The notes beneath the pieces are model-generated. The model did no database searches, had not been told where the DNA came from, and saw only the letters and a program-made list of their open reading frames with translations. Of a stretch of 7,654 bases of DNA, positions 5,432 to 7,654 are shown piece by piece. The position numbers and the translations under genes are program-made. The first letter of the stretch is position 1. Each line of letters begins with the position of its first letter. Origin of the DNA: Chloroflexota bacterium (GTDB lineage Bacteria; Chloroflexota; UBA5177; JANWHV01). The stretch spans positions 1 to 7,654 of the forward strand of contig JANWHV010000076.1 of the NCBI GenBank assembly GCA_025450255.1, written 5' to 3'.

Positions 5432-5812
5432 ATGAAAGTGGTGCAATCGCCGGCGGCGCCTAGAAGCTCGTACGCGTCGCGCCAAAGGCGATATAACATC
5501 GCGAGCGCCCAGAGCTTTCTGAGCGTCGTCAGCTACGGCAGCGTCATGAGTTTTCTGGCCGTCGACAGTTTCCTGAGTATTGCCAGCATCCTGAGCATCG
5601 GCAGCGCCGGCAGCCTCTTGAGCATCGGCAGCAGCGGTAGTATCCTGAGCATCGGCAGCGCCGGCAGTATCCTCAGTATCGGCGGGGCAGGCAGCATCCT
5701 CAGCATCGGCAGCGCCGGGCGCGTCCTCGGCATCGGGAAGAACGGCGGCGCCACGGTCGTGCACAGGCGGAAGGCAAGCAATGGCGCCGAGGCTACCATC
5801 AAACAAAACTAG
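5432..5812 (+). CDS. small SILSIGSAG-repeat protein of unknown function
   Basis: A 126-residue protein of striking composition. After a basic N-terminus (residues 1-27, with RQRRYNIASAQ) come degenerate 9-residue units (SFLSVVSYG, SVMSFLAVD, SFLSIA). Five near-perfect units follow at residues 52-96 (SILSIGSAG, SLLSIGSSG, SILSIGSAG, SILSIGGAG, SILSIGSAG), then a worn unit RVLGIGKNG. The tail is basic and polar. Each unit alternates small/polar Ser or Gly with Ile/Leu, a pattern compatible with a beta-solenoid, amyloid-like fibre or surface-active layer. No cleavable signal peptide is evident. The ATG at 5432 has GAGGG six nt upstream, a good start. Similar short S-x-L-S-x-G-S-x-G proteins occur, as I recall, in actinobacteria and related groups without a known function. 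Its stop overlaps the convergent hydrolase stop. Codon choice varies between repeats (AGC/AGT, CTG/CTC), which argues for selection on protein rather than recent DNA slippage. Confidence 0.75.
   Translation: MKVVQSPAAPRSSYASRQRRYNIASAQSFLSVVSYGSVMSFLAVDSFLSIASILSIGSAGSLLSIGSSGSILSIGSAGSILSIGGAGSILSIGSAGRVLGIGKNGGATVVHRRKASNGAEATIKQN
5585..5746 (+). repeat. 27-bp in-frame tandem repeat, six units
   Basis: Units at 5585, 5612, 5639, 5666, 5693 and (degenerate) 5720, each 27 bp with a core like ATCCTGAGCATCGGCAGCG. Each unit encodes one SILSIGSAG block. Differences are mostly synonymous among the first five. Adjacent units could recombine, so copy number may vary between strains. Confidence 0.85.
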
Positions 5813-6756
5813 TCGGGCTCGACCGGCGCCGCTTCGTGCTTCGTCAGGAACTCCTCTATCGCGGCGTTGACCAGGTCAGGGTCGTCGAAGAAAAGGTTGT
5901 GGCTCGCGCCCAGCACGAGGCGCAACTCGGCGCCCGCGATCGCCGCCGCCAGAGGCGTGGCGTTGCGCACCGGCAATAGCCGATCCCGATCGCCCCACAG
6001 GATGAACGTGGGGGCCACGACCGCCGTCAGAAGCGGGCGCACATCGACGCTCCTGATTTCGCCGACCGCTTGCCACATGATGCGGGGACCGGCCCTGAAC
6101 GATCCCAGGCTCACAATCGGGGTGAAGCGTGGGTCGCCACCGGCGCGCGACTTCAACGCCTGGCGCGCGATGCCCAGTAGCGGCGTATCAAACGGTATGC
6201 CCGCCGGCGCGATTAACACCAGCGCGCCAACCTTTGCCGGATGCGACGCGGCCAACAGCAGTGCAACCTGGCCGCCCATCGAATGTCCCACCACGGCGGC
6301 CGAAGCGATGTCGTTCGCATCCAACCATGCCGCCAATATCTTCGTTACGCGACTGAAGGTGTAACGTCCCGGCATGCGACTGGCGCCGAAGCCGGGCAAA
6401 TCCAAGGCATACACGGTATGGGAGCGCGCCAGCGGCGCCAGGTTCCGCACCCACCAGCGCGCGCTGCCGCCATACCCGTGCAGCAGCAAAAGCGGCGGAC
6501 CAGCGCCCGCCCGCACCCAGTCGACGCGCGTGCCCTGGATACGCGTGCTATGCCGGCTTGCCCTCGGCCCTGCCCAACGCGGCGCGCGAAGCTGTCTGCT
6601 GGCTTGCGTGACGATTGTAAAGCGCCTTTCCGTTGCTGGGTGCATGCTGCCCGGTTCTCGTTCGTGGCCTCTCCGCGTCGTGGACACTATGCGCGCGAGG
6701 AGCGATGGCTGATCATGCTTCCCCGGCTCACTCGATGCGAGCGCGCCAGAGACCAT
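5809..6756 (-). CDS. alpha/beta hydrolase
   Basis: A 315-residue alpha/beta-hydrolase-fold enzyme, probably an esterase or C-C/C-O bond hydrolase. It shows the oxyanion-hole HGYGGS (93-98), the nucleophile elbow GHSMGG with S159, the acid in GDRD (D258) and the catalytic His in ASHNLFF (H286). PGFGAS (121-126) is the usual DxPGxG-type loop. The fold begins near residue 70, so the first 60-odd residues are an unusual extension. I keep the ATG at 6756 because GGGAG lies five nt upstream and it sits 29 nt after the response-regulator stop; the in-frame ATG at 6645 would give a more typical 278 residues but lacks a clear ribosome site. Being third in the kinase-regulator operon suggests that it is an effector of that system. 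The stop shares the CTAG of the convergent repeat gene. The substrate is not predictable. Confidence 0.85.
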   Translation of the reverse strand: MVSGALASSEPGKHDQPSLLARIVSTTRRGHEREPGSMHPATERRFTIVTQASRQLRAPRWAGPRASRHSTRIQGTRVDWVRAGAGPPLLLLHGYGGSARWWVRNLAPLARSHTVYALDLPGFGASRMPGRYTFSRVTKILAAWLDANDIASAAVVGHSMGGQVALLLAASHPAKVGALVLIAPAGIPFDTPLLGIARQALKSRAGGDPRFTPIVSLGSFRAGPRIMWQAVGEIRSVDVRPLLTAVVAPTFILWGDRDRLLPVRNATPLAAAIAGAELRLVLGASHNLFFDDPDLVNAAIEEFLTKHEAAPVEPD

Positions 6757-6785
6757 CTCAGCTCCCGGCCCTGCCTCAAGGTATT

Positions 6786-7460
6786 TCAGGCTCCTCCCGT
6801 CCGCACTATGCCGGACTCATAGGCGAGAACCACCGCCTGCACGCGGTCGCGGACGCCAAGCTTGGGTAGAACGCGGGCCACATGCGTCTTCACCGTTGCC
6901 TCGCTGAGGTACAGGGCGCCGGCAATTTCGGCGTTGCTCAGGCCGCGAGCGATCAGCTTCAGCACTTCAAGCTCGCGTGGCGTGAGGGTTGTCAACGCCT
7001 GATGCGTCAGTGACGGCGCGGCGACGTGGCGGGCGAAGCGCTCCACCAACCGCCGCGTGATCGACGGCGCCAAAAGCGCGTCGCCCACTGCCACCAGCCG
7101 TACTGCGGCGATCAATTGTTCCGGCGAGACGTCTTTCAGCAGGAAGCCGCTCGCGCCCGCTCGCAGCGCCGCGTAGACGTATTCGTCCAGGTCGAATGTC
7201 GTCAGGATCAGAACGCGGCAGGCATTGGTGTCACATTCCAGGATACGCCGAGTCGCTTCGAGCCCATCCAGCTCGGGCATCCTGATGTCCATCAACATCA
7301 CGTCGGGGCAGGTCCGGCGCCAGGCCGCGATCGCCTCCTCGCCATCACGCGCCTCGGCGACCACCTCGATGCTCGCGTGTGCTTCCAGGATCATGCGGAA
7401 CCCGGCCCGCACCAGCGATTGATCGTCCGCGATCGCCACGCGGAGCGCCCTCTCGCTCAC
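6786..7460 (-). CDS. NarL/LuxR-family response regulator
   Basis: A 224-residue two-component response regulator. The receiver domain (about 6-120) has the acidic pair D12/D13, phospho-acceptor D58 in LMDIRMP, switch Thr T87/T88 in ILTTF, and K109 in FLLKD. A linker follows, then a C-terminal LuxR helix-turn-helix (about 160-218) with LTPRELEVLKLIARGLSNAE, LSEATVKTHV and KLGVRDRVQAV. It should bind DNA as a dimer when phosphorylated by the adjacent kinase. I chose the GTG at 7460 because it overlaps the kinase TGA as GTGA (translational coupling) and gives a typical MSERALRVAIADDQ start; a GTG at 7478 would add six basic residues. A Pro in VLPKLGV, where Leu or Arg is usual, is a small oddity. 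The hydrolase follows 29 nt downstream. Target genes are unknown. Confidence 0.92.
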   Translation of the reverse strand: MSERALRVAIADDQSLVRAGFRMILEAHASIEVVAEARDGEEAIAAWRRTCPDVMLMDIRMPELDGLEATRRILECDTNACRVLILTTFDLDEYVYAALRAGASGFLLKDVSPEQLIAAVRLVAVGDALLAPSITRRLVERFARHVAAPSLTHQALTTLTPRELEVLKLIARGLSNAEIAGALYLSEATVKTHVARVLPKLGVRDRVQAVVLAYESGIVRTGGA

Positions 7461-7654
7461 GTGACGCCGCTTTCGCACGGCAGCCAGGCGCGGACGGCGT
7501 ACCCTTGCTCCAGGCGAGGGCCGGCCTCCAGCGTGCCGCCATACAGGGCGACTCGCTCGCGCATCCCCACCAGCCCATGCCCCGCTTCCTCATCCTCCCG
7601 TGGCGCGGCGCCGGTCCCCTCATCCAGAATCTCGACCTTCAGCTCGTGCTCGCG
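7457..7654 (-). CDS. sensor histidine kinase, C-terminal end (partial, runs off right edge)
   Basis: Sixty-five in-frame codons end at the TGA 7457-7459. They contain the terminal part of a HATPase domain: LKVEILDEGTGAAP, then the G2-type ATP-lid motif GHGLVGMRERVALYGG, then TLEAGPRLEQGYAVRAWLP, typical of HPK7/NarX-type kinases that pair with NarL-type regulators. The sensor and dimerisation domains lie outside the window, so the stimulus is unknown. The last four bases overlap the regulator start (GTGA), which ties kinase and regulator into one translationally coupled operon. Confidence 0.88.
   Translation of the reverse strand, partial: REHELKVEILDEGTGAAPREDEEAGHGLVGMRERVALYGGTLEAGPRLEQGYAVRAWLPCESGVT

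Noticed and set aside
5585..5746. Possible CRISPR-like array
   Set aside because: The units are contiguous 27-bp coding repeats with no unique spacers.
5411..5806. Minus-strand frame rich in ADAQDAAGA repeats opposite the SILSIG gene
   Set aside because: Its repetitiveness merely reflects the 27-bp repeat on the other strand, and it has no convincing start.

Overview
The window is GC-rich bacterial DNA with short intergenic gaps and Shine-Dalgarno starts. The gene families (SufR-like Cys-containing regulator, SDR plus divergent QueA-like pair, NarL-type two-component operon, small SILSIG-repeat protein) suggest a high-GC soil or environmental bacterium such as Chloroflexota or Actinomycetota. 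This is inference from family resemblance; nothing here fixes the taxon.

Region by region: (1) 1-1930 holds a complete IS4-family insertion sequence (151-1565, 20-bp perfect terminal inverted repeats, intact DDE transposase). It appears to have landed in a minus-strand gene for a small secreted protein. That gene's promoter, ribosome binding site and signal peptide lie at 1769-1930, its Pro/Thr-rich body at 1569-1805 (in another frame, so also frameshifted), and its likely tail at 49-150. A further minus-strand gene may begin at 39 and run off the left edge. (2) 1932-2364 has no convincing gene, only traces of decayed coding sequence and one strong hairpin. (3) 2365-4278 is a minus-strand pair: an SDR oxidoreductase followed by a divergent QueA-like protein. 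(4) A 253-bp divergent promoter region with an 18-bp operator-like palindrome separates this pair from a plus-strand SufR-like HTH regulator (4532-5182). (5) 5432-5812 encodes a 126-residue protein built from 9-residue SILSIGSAG repeats, preceded by its own promoter-like sequence and a foldable leader. (6) 5809-7654 is a minus-strand operon read from the right edge: the end of a histidine kinase, a NarL/LuxR response regulator translationally coupled to it, and an alpha/beta hydrolase.

How the parts may work together: the SufR-like regulator is placed to control itself and the SDR/QueA-like pair through the shared intergenic operator, possibly in response to Fe-S or redox state. The QueA-like protein has diverged at the canonical PTAGLHFT motif and no queuosine gene is visible nearby, so its substrate is open. 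The kinase/regulator pair probably senses an unseen signal, with the hydrolase as a cotranscribed effector. The repeat protein and the QueA-like/SDR module are the two items most likely to be undescribed biology.
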